The notes under the pieces: model-generated | Databases searched by the model: none | What the model was told of the DNA's origin: nothing | The model's input: only the letters and a program-made list of their open reading frames with translations | Part shown: in pieces, positions 1 through 15,000 of the stretch | How positions within the stretch are numbered: the first letter of the stretch is position 1 | How the letters are laid out: each line of letters opens with the position of its first letter | Program-made: the position numbers and the translations under genes | Assembly: GCA_026874595.1 (NCBI GenBank) | Contig: CM049315.1 | Span: 37,406,164-37,470,163 of the forward strand | Direction of reading: 5' to 3' | DNA: 64,000 nucleotides | DNA from: Sipunculus nudus | Lineage: Eukaryota > Annelida > Sipuncula > Golfingiida > Sipunculidae

Positions 1-88
1 ATACTCCCCAATCAACTGCTTAACCGACTGACATAAAAAGCCATTGCCTATATACTGTATTGGTTTTGTAGCACCTTCACAGCAAATA

Positions 89-142
<54 letters not shown>

Positions 143-3100
143 TATATATACATATATATACACACACAAGCATGTGACATACTTAACAGTACATAATATC
201 AACAATACTCATTTAAGTTTACAAGGAATTAATGCATGCCTTTCCAGATCATTATAGCTATCTGCAGTATAACATTAATAACCCCTTTCACACCCAAATC
301 AGTTTCTATCCCTTTAAACCTATTCTTAATAAGACTAGTTGATGACCAGTTTCACCTGGAGTGGAACAATAAAAAACTGCCAACTCAAAATTAAGCATTA
401 AGAAATTGCCAGCGAGAAATAGCGCACACAAAATTTGGTAGCTTAACTTGTTACTGACCTTGCTGATGATGCTATGATCAAAACCAACATACACAAACTA
501 GTACATTTAAACCACACAAACTTTTTTAAAACATTCTCTGTATGGCAGATTTGTAGAACCACCTTTTGCTGCAATTTGCAAAGTCAACTGACAATAGGGA
601 AAAAATGTCAAATAATGGTTCTGTATTTCATGTATGTGAAAGGGGCATAGACAATATTATCATACCTCTAACTATATTTAATGAATGGAATCCAAAACTC
701 CTTGACAGTAACACTTTATACAACAGTGTAACAGGAAGTTAAACAAGAGAGATTTTCAAGTAGCTGCATATAAGGGCTCTCTTACACTAACAACAGGTAA
801 CAATGCATAGCTCCGGGTACCAGACTGGATTATTTAGAGAAATATGAATTGTAAGTGGTTCCAGAGTAACTAGCTGAAGTATTGTTTACTTTAATATAGA
901 TGGATAGTGATGTGATGAATTGCAGGTAAACAACCACAACAACAAGAATTCAAAACACAGGGAATATGTCTTAAGGCAGACAAACTGAAATACTCAAAAA
1001 TCACCTAATTTATTATTTTTTCCAAGGCATTTCTTGAAAAATAACTCTTCACCAAAAAACATGGTCTATGAACCTGATCTTAAATTTTCTTGATTTATGG
1101 TGCGTATTAAAATGTGACTACGGTAGTTATGGAATTCAACTGACCCAAACCTCTGAAATGTCACCCTCTAAATATAAATCCGAAGCATGTAATAGGAACC
1201 TCGAGCCAGACAGAATGGTTCAGGCAGACGGGTATGCCACCTGGTGACCTGGAAAGGAAACTTATAATGCCTTTCTACCCAGGACACCTTAATGTCAGCT
1301 GATCAACTGCCCTGGAGGTCCCAGTATTCATATAACTGTAATGTTTACTTCTCAGTCAATGCAATTACAGAAATAGATCAGCAGTGCTAAATATTTAGTC
1401 TTTTTGTTTAATACATATTTATACTTTTCTTTTCACTATATATAATTTTCAGTAGCATCCTTAATATTCATTCTGAATTAATCAATATCAATTCTAGTCA
1501 AGTTTTACAGAAATATCTTATTCTGACTCTTTATTCAGGTAATATTTCCAATACTGATTTAGTTCTGTTTTTTTTTTTCCTTGACCTTACAGCCTTGTTG
1601 TGGTCAGTTGGTCTGTGAATTCCTGCATGAAGGACACTTGGTATAAGCTGACCATCAGCTGACCCTTGCCTGCTGTTACTGTTAAGCTTGGACTTAGAGT
1701 CCCTCATCCCATTGCATATTGACATGTTTGTTTAACAGTCTGCCAACTTAAAAGCTATCCCATAATCCACGCCTACACTTAAAACTGACCTTTCTGTCTC
1801 TGAATCATTGTTAGTTCAGTTCTCAGACCAGCTGTTTGGTTTGGTCATAAAATCTCATGTCACTTCACATTAAACCAACAAAACCTCCACAGAATGTTGA
1901 TTTCAAGAACCTAAATCTTCCATGATAGGAGGCATGATGGGAAACAGCTTTGGAAAAAGCAATATTAGCGGGACCCTATACCGATCAAATTCAACAGATC
2001 TGCTCTTTATCATAACTTTTAAGAGGTTTTGCCTGCCAGAAGCAGTCACAGCTTGTAAATTCTATACATATGATTCCATGCCAAACCTTACAAGGAGAAC
2101 ACAGGTTGAACAGGATGTCTTCAATGTATCAGAAGTAAAGCCTTACTACTGAATCTCGAAAGCATCTGGAATATCTCTGCAAGCCTGCATAACAACCAGC
2201 ACTTTGACTTGAGATTTTTACACATCCCTATGTACAATTTCACATAATCAAATTTGATTATATAAACATTTACAGAAAATTAATCAAAATGTCACACACA
2301 AACACACACACATAAACCTGTGTGCATGCATGTGTCTGTGTGCCCTGAGGCTATGTAGGTGCCATGTCAGGTGAAGTTATAACAAACTTGTGAAACGTCA
2401 TCATATTACAGTGATTATTCCAGTGACAGTCCAACAATACACCACTTATGTACAATATATACACTTATCAAGGCATGACTGCCTTGAACACAGTTGTTCT
2501 ATCACAGTGAACAGGCTTCAAATGTATTTAAGATTTATTTGTAATATCCTTAATATGGAAAATACCAAACTCGCCAGTCCCTCGGTACAAAGAGAAACTG
2601 AAACATACATGACGTTTTTACCCTTAGAACTTACACTTATATTCACTTCAAGTATTCCAAAATAATTTGGCATCTGTTAACAGTGTAGTTGCAGAAAATG
2701 CATGTTTTACATATTCTGGCCCAGCTGAAGCTATTCACTGTGAGAGAACAGCCATCAAATTTTGCATTTTCTTGGCAAGTTTGAGCAGATAACGAGCCAC
2801 ATCTTGCCACCGCCAAGTGATACCATGAAACTAAATGAAAACTCAATTTATAAAGTGTACAGACAACCAATTAAATAAAGGCCCCTTTATCTGGCATCAA
2901 TAGTATTTTCCTTTATACTGATAACTTATGAACTGCCAGGTACAAGTACTAATGCAACTTAAAAATCTAACCACACAGTATTTAATGAACCTGACGGATG
3001 TGAGCACCAGGGAAGAAACACAAAGACGATCATTAATAATATTACAACTGCTTCTAATTTCTTAACTTTTTAAGCTACCAGCATTAACCTTGGAGCTCAC

Positions 3101-4243
3101 TGCTCTGTTTTTTTTTAACAATTCAGTCACTGAGGCACAAATGAACCTGGATTTGTGATTTGCAGCCTGTGTGACACAGGCCCAGTCCACTTTACAAATC
3201 AACAAACACAATCAAACTGGTGTAACTTCTGTCCTCCTTTCCTTGAACTGAAATCTTCTCATCTTCCCAATGAATATTCAAACATGGTTTTCCCTATGAA
3301 TATTCATATATGAGTTTTTATTTACAGAGACCCCTCAGTTCATTTAACTTGTTGATTATATCACAGAGATGCAATGGACAATCAATCTTACCAGATGACC
3401 TGAAAGGCATTTATGACCCATCTATGCAAGACCATATGAATATTCATTACTAAAAGCTGTCCATTCACTGACTAGGTTTTTACTGATGGCCATACTCTTC
3501 TCATTATATTTCTTGTGCAGAGAATACACTTCCTTGTTTAATGTCATAAAATCCACCATAGAGGTTTTTTTATCCATTTACTATAGTTAACACTGGCTCT
3601 CCTCTGTGTCAATATCTTATACTGACCACTTTGAGAGATATTTCATCCTAAGCCTTGCTTGTTTGAGACATCTGTATATATTAGGGCTGTTGCAGAGAAG
3701 ATTATCCAGCTGTATTTACAATCCATAATTTCAGATGTCACAGAGATCCAGTAAGTTGTTTCAAATTGAATAAAAAGTTTCTTTTTTTCCTTAGCTGAGC
3801 AAATAATGAATATTTATCAACAGAGGACAATATTTTTTTCCTATTGGCTGGTGAAGTAAGCTTGTCTGACATCAGAGGTCAGAGGTCAGATGGAATGCCC
3901 CCACGAAAAATACCAATTCATGGGGACACACATATGGATTCAATAACCACAGCAACACTTCCAATAAAGCAGTGCTGCATTGAGCATGTTGCCCTTAAAA
4001 TTTGTATTTAGAGCAGGGCTTTAACAAAGTTATACAATACCTACATTCTGTGGCTGATAACATGACACAACTTTGATGATGCAGGGAGCACCTTACAGGG
4101 GTATATCGGTGCAGCTCAGGGTTGAGTGACCGGTTATCACTGACTGTGGCAAGTAGGAATATGATGTTATGTGACAACTCCAACATGCACTGGGTGACCA
4201 GTGGCTCGGTGATCACCCGGTTGTGAATAGTTCAGGTCACAGG
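1..4243. other. No gene recognised; 3' side of the PA-TM gene
   Basis: AT-rich DNA with a compound microsatellite at the edge. I searched for a RING-H2 exon (C..C, CxH, TCPMC-type) on the minus strand and saw none. If the candidate terminal exon is real, part of this is 3' UTR. Confidence 0.5.
88..170. repeat. Compound TG/TA/CA microsatellite
   Basis: (TG)n, (TA)n and (CA)n runs in series, itself an imperfect palindrome. Confidence 0.95.
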
Positions 4244-4324
4244 TCACGCTGAAGGGCTGTCCTGCTCTAACAAGTTCTGTTGTTGTGAAGGCACTGTGTC
4301 CTCCATGGACAGGACCTCTTGTAA
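4244..4324 (-). CDS. Candidate terminal exon of PA-TM protein, no RING finger
   Basis: Acceptor TTACTTGCAG is followed in the required phase 0 by 26 codons (starting LQEVLSMEDTVPSQQQ, ending EQDSPSA) and TGA. The short, acidic, Gln-rich tail looks like a cytosolic C-terminus. The call rests only on splice signal, phase and composition. A 26-codon open stretch occurs by chance roughly one time in three, so RNA evidence is needed. Confidence 0.4.
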   Translation of the reverse strand, partial: LQEVLSMEDTVPSQQQNLLEQDSPSA

Positions 4325-7300
4325 CTGCAAGTAATACATACAAGTTTATTACCATAAATATGCATGCACACAATAAAAGGTTAATATCATACTTTACTAA
4401 AAATTCAATGGAGTTGCTAAAAACCACATGTAAAACAAGAATGAGGAATCATACATACCATACCCATATTACAATATGTAGATGATATCTCAAATAGTTA
4501 CAATCACACATGCAGGTATTTAACATTCCACTATCACTTATCAGTAAACTGTTACTACACATCATGCATATTCATCAATAACCATAAATATACAGCATAT
4601 GGTAATTTACCATACAAACCCAAAAATGGGATATCGCTAATACCAATACTCATGTGTGCAGGCAGAAAATGACTGCCAGCCTGAAAATCTGCAGGCAAAC
4701 AACTACTGCCCCCTAACGTCCATCCTGACCAGCTCATTCATTCAACACAGCTGTGTGTGTACTGGACAGGGTGTTTTTAATTGCAGATCATCCAGATATT
4801 TATTATTTATTATATTTATTATGCTGACTTGCGAACAAATTTTTACAGAAATATGAAAACACATGTGAAATTGTTGCATTTGGTACAGTTTGGATTAGGA
4901 TTTGATTTTGAATCAACTGCCTCACAGGATGTTATAGGGAATTTTACTCTGGGTTTTTCTTTCATGGAAAAACGTCAAATTTTGCAATTTTCCTTAAGTT
5001 TGTTGTACATTCTGGTACAATACAATTTTAACCTCACATTTATTGAAAACTCATATTAATTTAATAGAGTTTGTGCTTGTAAGTGTCCTGCTGAATCATG
5101 CTTTTCTGCACAAACTTACGGCTGCGTCAGCCAGTTGTTTTTCTCCTCCATCGACACTAGAAACTACATTGGTGATATCTGATATTAAATGACATCAAAC
5201 CTTGAGAAGTGGCTTCACACTGTCAATTCAGTTTAGCATCTACAAGAGTGGCTTTAATTTATCAGCAACCAGAATGGTGTCTTCATGAAGTATTAATGTA
5301 ACACAAGTACTAAAACCCATTATGTGAACCATGTATCATTTGTTTCCTCATGCATAACTGTTGTGTGAAGGTTGTCTTTGAACACCCATAGGCCTATTAT
5401 CACCCACTCACTGGTCCTCTCGAGGCCGATGATGACTGTTTGGAACACAATCAGGATAGGAAACAAGTCCAACCTTACTGCTGGGATTTTTCATGATTCT
5501 GGTTTTTTTGGGTTATTTTTTTTGTAACCCAGTTTCATGAAGAATAAATTTATCTCTCATTATCTCTATATCACATGATTTTTTATGGTGCCTTACAAAC
5601 TCTGTAAGACTAATTATCATAAGATTTGTAATATAGTTTAACAATTTGAATATCTGACACTGAAACCAAAAACGAACCTGTGCTGGCTGCCGCCGGTTTT
5701 TCTCCTGCTGGTATCGCTGCCTCTTAACAGCGTATATCAACAGCAAGGCCAGGCATGCCAGGAGGCACATGATGATAACCATGGAAACAATCAGAAGCAT
5801 TGTGCTTTTCTTTTTGTCACCTGGGTTCACATCCAGTTCTAGCTTTTTCTTGGGGTAGATGTTCATTTTCACAGTTATTCCACTGTCCACCAGGTTAGCA
5901 ATGTGTTCCCCATCATGCTTGAGAATGAAGACTGACACAATGTCATTCACTGCAACAATAAAACAATACATTATCAATATAGTGACATGTTTTAAATTTA
6001 AATCCAATATTGTTCCAAAGATTTTGTCTTTGAGGTAACCACCATGAATTTTATATTAACTAGAGCATCTTTGCATGGGCTCCCGTGCAGGATCTGCCAA
6101 AGTGCCAGTTTCACACTTATTCAGAACTGGTACCTCCCACCCCTACCAACACTGCTGTAATTTCTGGAATGCAACTGTTTCATCCCCGTTCTTATCATGT
6201 ATTATGTAATCTCTAGTCCCAAAGGGAAGATATGACCCCTATGCCGGGCCAAACTGGCTGGAGGACAGGCTGTTCTGTTACTAGAAAACTTGGTTCTGTG
6301 ACATTTTTCTAAATGCTTTTTTTCAATGGACAAATGTCAAGTGTGGTCCAGTACTAAATTCTGTAAAATAATTCCCACACCACCCAGTGATCCAATCAGC
6401 AGTAAGACACAAAACACTCAGCCTATGGGAATGCTCTCAAAATGCAATTTTTTTGTGTGTGTAAATTTAAATTTTTTTTTTTTAATTTTACAGTGCTAAA
6501 ATCTAGATTTCAAAATAAACAATTGTGCAACAAAATACTAAATTATTGCCACTTGACTCTCTTTTGCTTCTGTTCTGTAGCTGTGCTGAGAAGTGATTTT
6601 TTTAATATTCATAAATTCTTGACTTTGTGAACCACTGAACCTGATATTTGAAATTTTAATATTGTATAGTGTGTGTGAACATGTATAAAATTTTAACTTT
6701 CTGTTCTTGAACGTACAGTATCAGGGGCAAAAAGATTTAAAATATCATAAAGTGTCCGCAAAACCCTCATAGTTCAAGGAACATATCATCTGTAGTATAT
6801 GCAGATTAGCTTAATATAAATAATCCAGAGTAAGAAAAATAAAACAGTCACCTCTGAGATGCAGTAAACATGGACAGGCTAGACATTCTACATCCTTGTG
6901 ATATGCAAGGTGGACTGAAAAAAGTGAATGTGTACCTCAGACACAACAGGTTATTTAAACACAGACATGATTTGTACTCAGCTGGGTGCAACACAAACTT
7001 AATGTCACAAGAACAGTCAGGCCTGATGATATATAATGAATATTATTATTAGGTACGTCAGTGCAGGGCTTGAAATTAACACAGGCCTTTTGATCTTAGA
7101 CCAGGGAGAATTCCAAAGCACAGACCTATGTATTGTCAGTCATTACATCCAGTAGTTTTTGTGATGTAAAGAAGTAAAACAATTGAAACTAGATATAACC
7201 TGTTCTATTATCTACAATGCAACTTGGAGGATTCTTCAAAAGACAATGATTAAATCAGTAGTGGATGGAAATTAAATCAGTAATGGATGAAGATTAAATC

Positions 7301-10300
7301 AGTAATGCATGGAGATTAAATCAGAAAAGGATGGAATTGATAACTTGTACACTACCAGTATTCTACCTTTAGGTATTTGTCCATGCATATCATTTTACTT
7401 TTTTCAGTTTTTGTGTACAGACTTCCCAATTTCTGTTAACTGAAAGGCCAAATAAGCCTAGGGAGATTGTTTACTTATCTAGAAGAATCTTCCAGTAATA
7501 GGGTACATGATTTTTAATGATGACTAGTGCAGTAATTTATACAAAGTTTACATTTTCCTAGAGGTTAACATTTTTAGCAATATTAAAATCAATCACAACA
7601 TCAACCTATGGGCCAATGGTGAAACCCTATGTGCTTGAATAATAATATTTTCTATGCAGACCCAGCTGTTTTGTAAAAATGAAACTAATTAACCGCACAC
7701 CTTGAAATCTGAAGACAGGTTACAAAATACATGAAACGAACATGAATCTGGCCTGCTGCCTGGGCTAGTGGTCCTGTGTGGCATGCTCTACCCCTGCTGA
7801 GGTTATATATATATAAGATGTCTACTACTAATGCCAGTGCACCTGTCCTGGGGTTAACCCGAGTGTGGTGGCCTTCACACACTCACCTGAGCATACTGTC
7901 TGATGCAACTCAACCAGTACCTTTCACATGTATGCCTGGAGGTAGCCTGAAGTAACAATAGTCACAGTCACCTGTTGTTGGGATCTATTATGACTAATGT
8001 CACCAGAAGACTTAGCTCTTAAGTCTGAGGATCTGGCAGCCTACTCAAAGGAAACATGACAGACACAAACATGTTTCTCTTTCTCTTTGTAGTAGTAACA
8101 TCAACTATACAATGTCTCTCCTTGTAGTACTGACATCTGATGACAGGGATACTGTGTAGTATTTAAGGGGCATTTTTCCAATATGTTACATAGATCTATA
8201 ACTAAAGATAGTCCTTGGGACCTTTCATAAAAATAGGCAGGAAAACACCGATCCCACTACACACAGGTTGTTTGTTTATATCCATGTTTATAACATGTGG
8301 GGGGCCAACCAAAGACATCCAGATGGCATTTGGCTGCAAGTCAGATGAACAAGAGCTTCACAAAGGGCGTTATGCAACTACATGTACCGTAAAAAGGCGC
8401 ATATAAGTTGACCAAGCATATATGTCGAGGTGGATTTTTGAAGGGAGAAAATGGGGAATATTTTTTTAGCCAGCTTAATCTTGATATGCCTCAAATTACA
8501 GCAGATGAGAAAACGAGATCCAATGTAGAGTGTCAGACAAAAGATGCATCAACAAATATACTTCCGTGATTAGCTGTCGGACTACAAACAATCATGATAC
8601 TGGCGGTGCAGGCAACATCCCCTTTCAGTGAAAGTAATACCAACTCTTCACCGTGATTTATAGCTGAAAGTGAAACTGTAGTGACTTCCACACAAATGCA
8701 ACAAACCACCTCAGATTATAAACATTTTTTTTTCTATTTGTCAACATTCCTGTGTTTACTACCAGCTTGCAGATTAACAGGCACATATATCCACCACAAA
8801 GGTATAAAAAGACCTTTTCTTAACAGTCCTGAATTTGATCTACTAGAGTTCATTAAAATGTAGGCAAAGTAAGCCAGAAATCACAAAAATTCTATAGAAA
8901 AAGACAGATGAATAGAAGGATTTAACATCCGCAATAATATATGTTATTGAGTATATATGCAGTGTCTGAATAACTGGGTCTGATTTGTAATCAATGGTTG
9001 AATGCTGTGTTTCTGTTTGTTTTTTTAATATTTATTTGCCAGTCCACATATTAATTTGTCATGTGGACTGGCTATCCGTGATGTGACATATAGTTTATAT
9101 TCATGATGGTTACAAGCCAAGGTTTGAAGACTGTTCAGAAAAAAAATTAAGGGATTGGCCATCCATAATCATAATTCAGTCCTCTTCCTTTGATAGATTT
9201 ATCAATATAAATAAATCATGCTTGACATAAATTTGTCACAAAAACAAGTCAACTGTTACTCAAGTCTTTTTGTCTGCATGGTACATCCATTAATACATAA
9301 ATATTACATATGTAGATATTTTCAAGAATTCACTTCCAACTTATAAGTAGATATAAGCTTGATATCATTCATTCATCAAAGCCAGACTTATTTTTATTAT
9401 TTTAATGCAGTACCATTTTTTTTTTAATTTAACGGGATATTAAAATATACCTTAAAGTAAAAAACACCAAACTGCTAAGTTCTTTTGCTGAGTTAGTAAA
9501 TTTGAATTACACATTAAACATTGGAACATAATATACTAATCAGATCACTTCATCTACCTGCAAAATTTTTTTTTTAACTGTGCCAAATATATGGTGCATG
9601 TTTTATACCTATAGCAGTACATCCAGTGGCCCTCGTGTCATAGACAGCAAGACCATGTGATGTAAAGTGCTACTGTGTATCTGCTGTATCACATGGCAAC
9701 ACAATTCAAAACTTACTAATTGTGTGTACATACAGAGTGCAAATACACACTATGGTCAGATGGTATTGTTAGGAACTGGAGCAAGCCCTATAGAGGTCAC
9801 CCCCCCCCCCCCCCCCCCATTAACTGAAGCTGAAGGTGTCAGTATGTTACACTCATTGATGTACCACATTTCAAGAAGTATCACAAATTTAAGCATTCTT
9901 CAGGTTTTCTGTGCAAAACCAGGAATAATCAAGAATTCATAGTTGCACAGTTACAACAGAATACCCCCCTTCCCCCCCCCCCCCCCCCAACATGATCACC
10001 CTAGGGGTCAACTGTCATGACCACATTCATTGATTGTAATTGTCATGTTTCCCAAATTTAAATATGCTGGGCATTTTAAAGTTTAATATTATGTAACACT
10101 TGTCCCCTTAGCAAAATTTACCATTTATTAATTTCTTTTTGGACATATTGTTATATTTAGTCCTCAGTAAAGTTATATAATGAAGGGTTGACTTCACATT
10201 CTTAGAAAACGCTGTACACATTTCACAATCATGTCTGATCACCAAACACTAATGAACATTTATACTGTTCCTAAACAGTATAATGACCTCTGACTGACAT

Positions 10301-11999
10301 AACCAGTGCAGATCAGGCAAAACTCCCATTTATGGCCATATATAACACGTCAAGGACCCTGCCTGGCTCACTCAAGTTACAACAAAACTGTATGAATTTC
10401 AGACAAAAGAACACCAACCTGGCAGTCTCTCTGGGAATTTAAAAACAAAGAAAGATCCTTTTCCTTGTGGTTGCCTTGTTGTTGGTGAGGGTTTCAAGTA
10501 TGTTAATTCACCAAAGAGAAATTATTTCTAAAATAATAACTTACAGGATAAGAGGCTCCCTGGTTGAAGGCAGGTCAAAAGTCAAAATATTCATATTATA
10601 ATAGAAACAGATCTAGTAAGTTCTAGGCTAATTGTAATTCAAAGACTGCTGTTACAAATGATATTTATATTTATAAGATCTTTCAAATTATCTGCCAATG
10701 ATTAAAAAAAATTCAAATCAATTCATATGATTATGGATGTACTGGGTACTCCTTGTAGGTTTTATAGAATATATATATATATATATATACAGTGGAACAC
10801 CATAATTACGACCACCCTGGGGACTGAGCAAAGTGGTCGTAATTTGGGGGTGGTCGTATTTGTGAAACTCTTACCGTGGTCACATATAACACGCTGATAT
10901 TTAATGTGTATCATAGTTTATCTATTGCATATCTTTAATGTGAATTATAACAAAATATTTTACTTAGCGGAGGACCCTTATTATGAATATTTTTTTGTGT
11001 GTAGCTGAACATATTTATTCATGATGAAAATCAATATACATGTACACATACGTAGTGACTGATGATCAACAAATAATAACACTAAGGCAATATGATTACA
11101 ACCTACTGAATGCATATTGAACATAATACGTGGCTGTCATATATTTAGCCTTCCGCTTGAGTATATATTGCGTGCACTTGAGTTTTTCCGACGCTAAACT
11201 GCTGAGCCATCTGGTGCTGACTGCGTGTGGTGTTGCGCCTTGATTAACGCCACTTTATCCTTCAAGGAGAGCTCTTTCAGAGGCATGGTTGCCTAACAGC
11301 AAGCAATTTAAACGCAAACTTAACACGTAGAGAAATAAACTGACAACGATCTATCAGAAAGGGCAAGTTAATGTGAGGGATTATCCCCCCATACAAGCTT
11401 TATTTATACATTTTACTGACTGCTCAATACTCAGTGTCTGTAAGGTATGAACACATTTAGGATTAACTAGGTCGTTAATTTTACCAATGAGGATTGAACA
11501 ATATGTGATGAGTTGAAATAATAAGCCCGCAACCCCACACTTAGGGTAGCTGTAATACAGGTGATCACTGAGGGGCAATTAGCATCTGACCCCAGGTCAG
11601 ACCAGCTCATTAAGTAATCAGGCCGATGGTTACCATCTATAACCTACACCTCAACGAGTCTCAGCGAAGACACCGAGTCGGGAAGATATGCGGGACCAGA
11701 TTAACACTCGGGTTAAGAAATCTTGATACCCGCTTTGATCTTTCATGAAGGCCCCTGTGACAAGACGCAGCCATTGACTCGTGACAAGTGTTGTTTCAGT
11801 ACTTCTCAGCGGTGGTCGCATTAGCGGGGTCGCATTAGCGCTGGGGCCAGAAAATCTGGTCATAATTCTGAATTCAGGGGTGGTCGTAATTTTGAGTCAT
11901 TTTTAAACATAAATAAACTAAAAAAAATTCGGGACCAAGCAAAATTGTCATAATTGTGGGGTGGTCGCAATTGTGGGGTGGTCGCAAGGCGGGGTTCCA

Positions 12000-12086
<87 letters not shown>

Positions 12087-15000
12087 GGTGAGATCATGAA
12101 AATTCAGAAAATTGAACCCTCAAGAAACACTGAAAAAGTGAAAATCATGGAATTTTTACCCCACGTATATGAACATGGTCCCTAGATTGAAATTTTGAGA
12201 ACAGTAGTGGGGGAATCATTATAATGAATGACCCCTCAGGTGTAGGATGATTTCTGGTCTACATGAGACTAATTACTGTCTTGTCCAGGCCTGCGGCTGC
12301 TTGGTGATATACCAGTAACAAGGTTCATCCAGGCACCATCATCATTCATATAACCTGTCTTATAACATGTCACAGGAAGATACAATGTCACCAGGAATAC
12401 ATGACATAGGGCGATACTGATAACAATGAGAAAAGAAAATCTCTTACTATCCCTCCCACAAAGACTAGCACCATCTTTTCATATAATTCATTTATATTAT
12501 ATTTTTCCTTTTTATTTCCCCTGCTATATATCAGAACATGGCATTACAACTGCAACCCATCCTTTTGTATCAACATCACTGTGCATAGCCAGTATTCTTA
12601 ACATTAAGCTACAAGGGCAGAATTAATACTAAAGACTGTATATGTGAATGTACAACCCTAAAGTTAGTATCCCATCTCTATGTTAACTGCTGTCATTTCC
12701 TGAGCCTCACAAGACTACAATGGCAATCACAAAACCCATGTGAGACATGCCTGTAATGAATATTATGGACAGAAATTCAACAATCATGTTGGGATATTTA
12801 CCAATATGTTGAGTTATAACAGAACGTTTTTGTACATGGTAGGTGTTGTAAGAAAGTACACAATCATACCTTACAGTTGGTTTATTCAGAGTAAGAGTGT
12901 CCTCTCGGACATTGGGGAGTTTTCAGAAATAACAAAAATGTTTGCTCCTTCACAAAAATTTTCAAGATGAGTTTTTCCAAACCAACTAATGCCACAGTCA
13001 TCTTGACAAACTCTCTTTCGTTAGAGGAGCAAAATGGCACTATTACTTTGAACACAGTCCAGTGTCAGAGCCACTCCTCTACACCCTGCCCTCTAATCTT
13101 AACCCCCTGCAGGCCTGCACATCTTCCCATACATCATAACATGTACAAGAGAGTATACACAAGGCCCATACCAAGAGCTGGCAGGTTTGCAATACCAGGC
13201 AATACATCAAGCATACAACTAAAGTGACCTCAGCCAAATACAGAGGTGGCCTCCATGTACTCCTCTATCAATGGCCAGACCTGTCAGGTGAGACAAGAGC
13301 TTACCTCATTGATAAATGGTTCACTTGTGTTTTCCAAAGAAACCATGAGCATATTTTGGACTCCAGCACTCTGGTTGGCAACCGATGTACTACTTCAGAC
13401 TCTTTACATTGGACTCATACTTGCGATGAGATAGGACTACAAAGGTACATTCCAACAGATGACAAATTTGAGTACAAATGAGATTTATGACAGCTTTTTT
13501 GTAATGCTACACACATTTATGAAATAATAACAATTGTATTATAAGCAGTAAAGGATGTGTATCCATGTATATGTATTACAGTAGAGCACCGTTTTTCCAA
13601 AAGCGTCAGGGGACAAGCTTTTCTTTCGGAAAAACGAATTTTCGGAATTTCGGTCAAGGGGTCTGGGGCCAATTCTATATATGACAGTTAATGATTAACT
13701 TAACGCGATATTAATGAAGGAACACCATGTTCATCTAAACCAACTTGAGCACAAGCGATGTGCCAATGATACCTCACTAGTTCTCTTGCGAGTAAAGAGC
13801 TCAGTTGTTTGGTCTGACATCCCAGCCCAAGCCGACGAACTATACTTGCTTGAGTACAAACGGGATATGGCTGATAATACGCAAGTGCTCTTTTTGATAA
13901 ACTGCTCAGCTGCTTACTTGGGGTGTACGGGGCCTGGCGTTGCGCGACTAGCTAGAATTATGACACCTTTGCCCTGGCGACAGCATCAGCCCAAAACTAA
14001 TTAATTAGGGTCACCTCTCGGCTTGTCCACCTGACTGCAGGCCTTTGTGACTCGTAATTACAAAAATTCATACGAGGTGTCAATATCTTTAAAAAATATT
14101 TCGGAAATACAAATAAATTTTCGGTTCCCCATTTTAAATTTCGGAAAAACAAATTTTCGGAAATTCAGCATTCAGAAATACAGCGCTCTAGTGTATTATG
14201 TAACTACAGTAAAACTTTGTTGTTTCGAGCTCACTTAAATCAAATAATCAACTTCAAACCTCCTGTGTCAAAGTTTCATGCCCATGGTTTGATGTTTAAT
14301 TATTTGTATATAAAACTTGTTTGTGTTGAACCCCTGGAAAGACAAAGCTTTAATAAAAGTCTCACTGACTTCAACTCAATGAGGTTTTACTATATATAAT
14401 CTTAAAACACAGGTGTACTAGTGCTCCTGCCCTGATTTCCAACTAGCACAGGGCTGACCCCCCTATTGAGTGGTCCTGTCATTACTAGTGCACAGATGCA
14501 GATCTTGTGACCCAAAATTGATGGATGTTAATGTGTACTCAAGCACTATACCCTGCAGGTTTATCAAGTTGGATTTGATATTGTCAATACTTTGTCAGCT
14601 GCTGTGAAGTTAGCTTTGTCCAACTCGTGCTTGAACATCCAGATGATGGCGTTCAATCAGTACAAGACTTTACATAAGAATATCAAAATTACACATGACT
14701 CTGCATATTCTGACTAATGAATTATTTCAATTAAATAATTTAGTTCCTCTATTAGCACTTTAATGAATATAGATTATACAAAGACAGTTATGGCTGAATT
14801 TGAGCAAAATAAAATCAGGGATATTAGTTGAAAAGAAAATTTTCAAAAACTTCACACATTAAAATGTTACTCTATGCTTATCATGTTCTATATATCTATA
14901 ATTTATAAATAATATGATATTACAGCATTTAAGTTGGAAAACTAATTGTCTCAAATGTATACAGAACACTACATGATGAGGTCCAAACAAAATATTTTCC

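Noticed and set aside
1531-1725. Basic 64-codon minus-strand ORF (RSRKKKNRTK) as a further exon of the PA-TM gene
   Set aside because: No RING cysteines, no supporting acceptor in phase.
11961-12185. ORF across a TA array (Tyr-Ile repeats); the same at 42302-42487, 42797-43092 and 57363-57761
   Set aside because: Low-complexity translation of (TA)n; no homology or splice support.
13714-14004. 96-codon ORF within a pogo-like element
   Set aside because: No transposase motif; likely chance.
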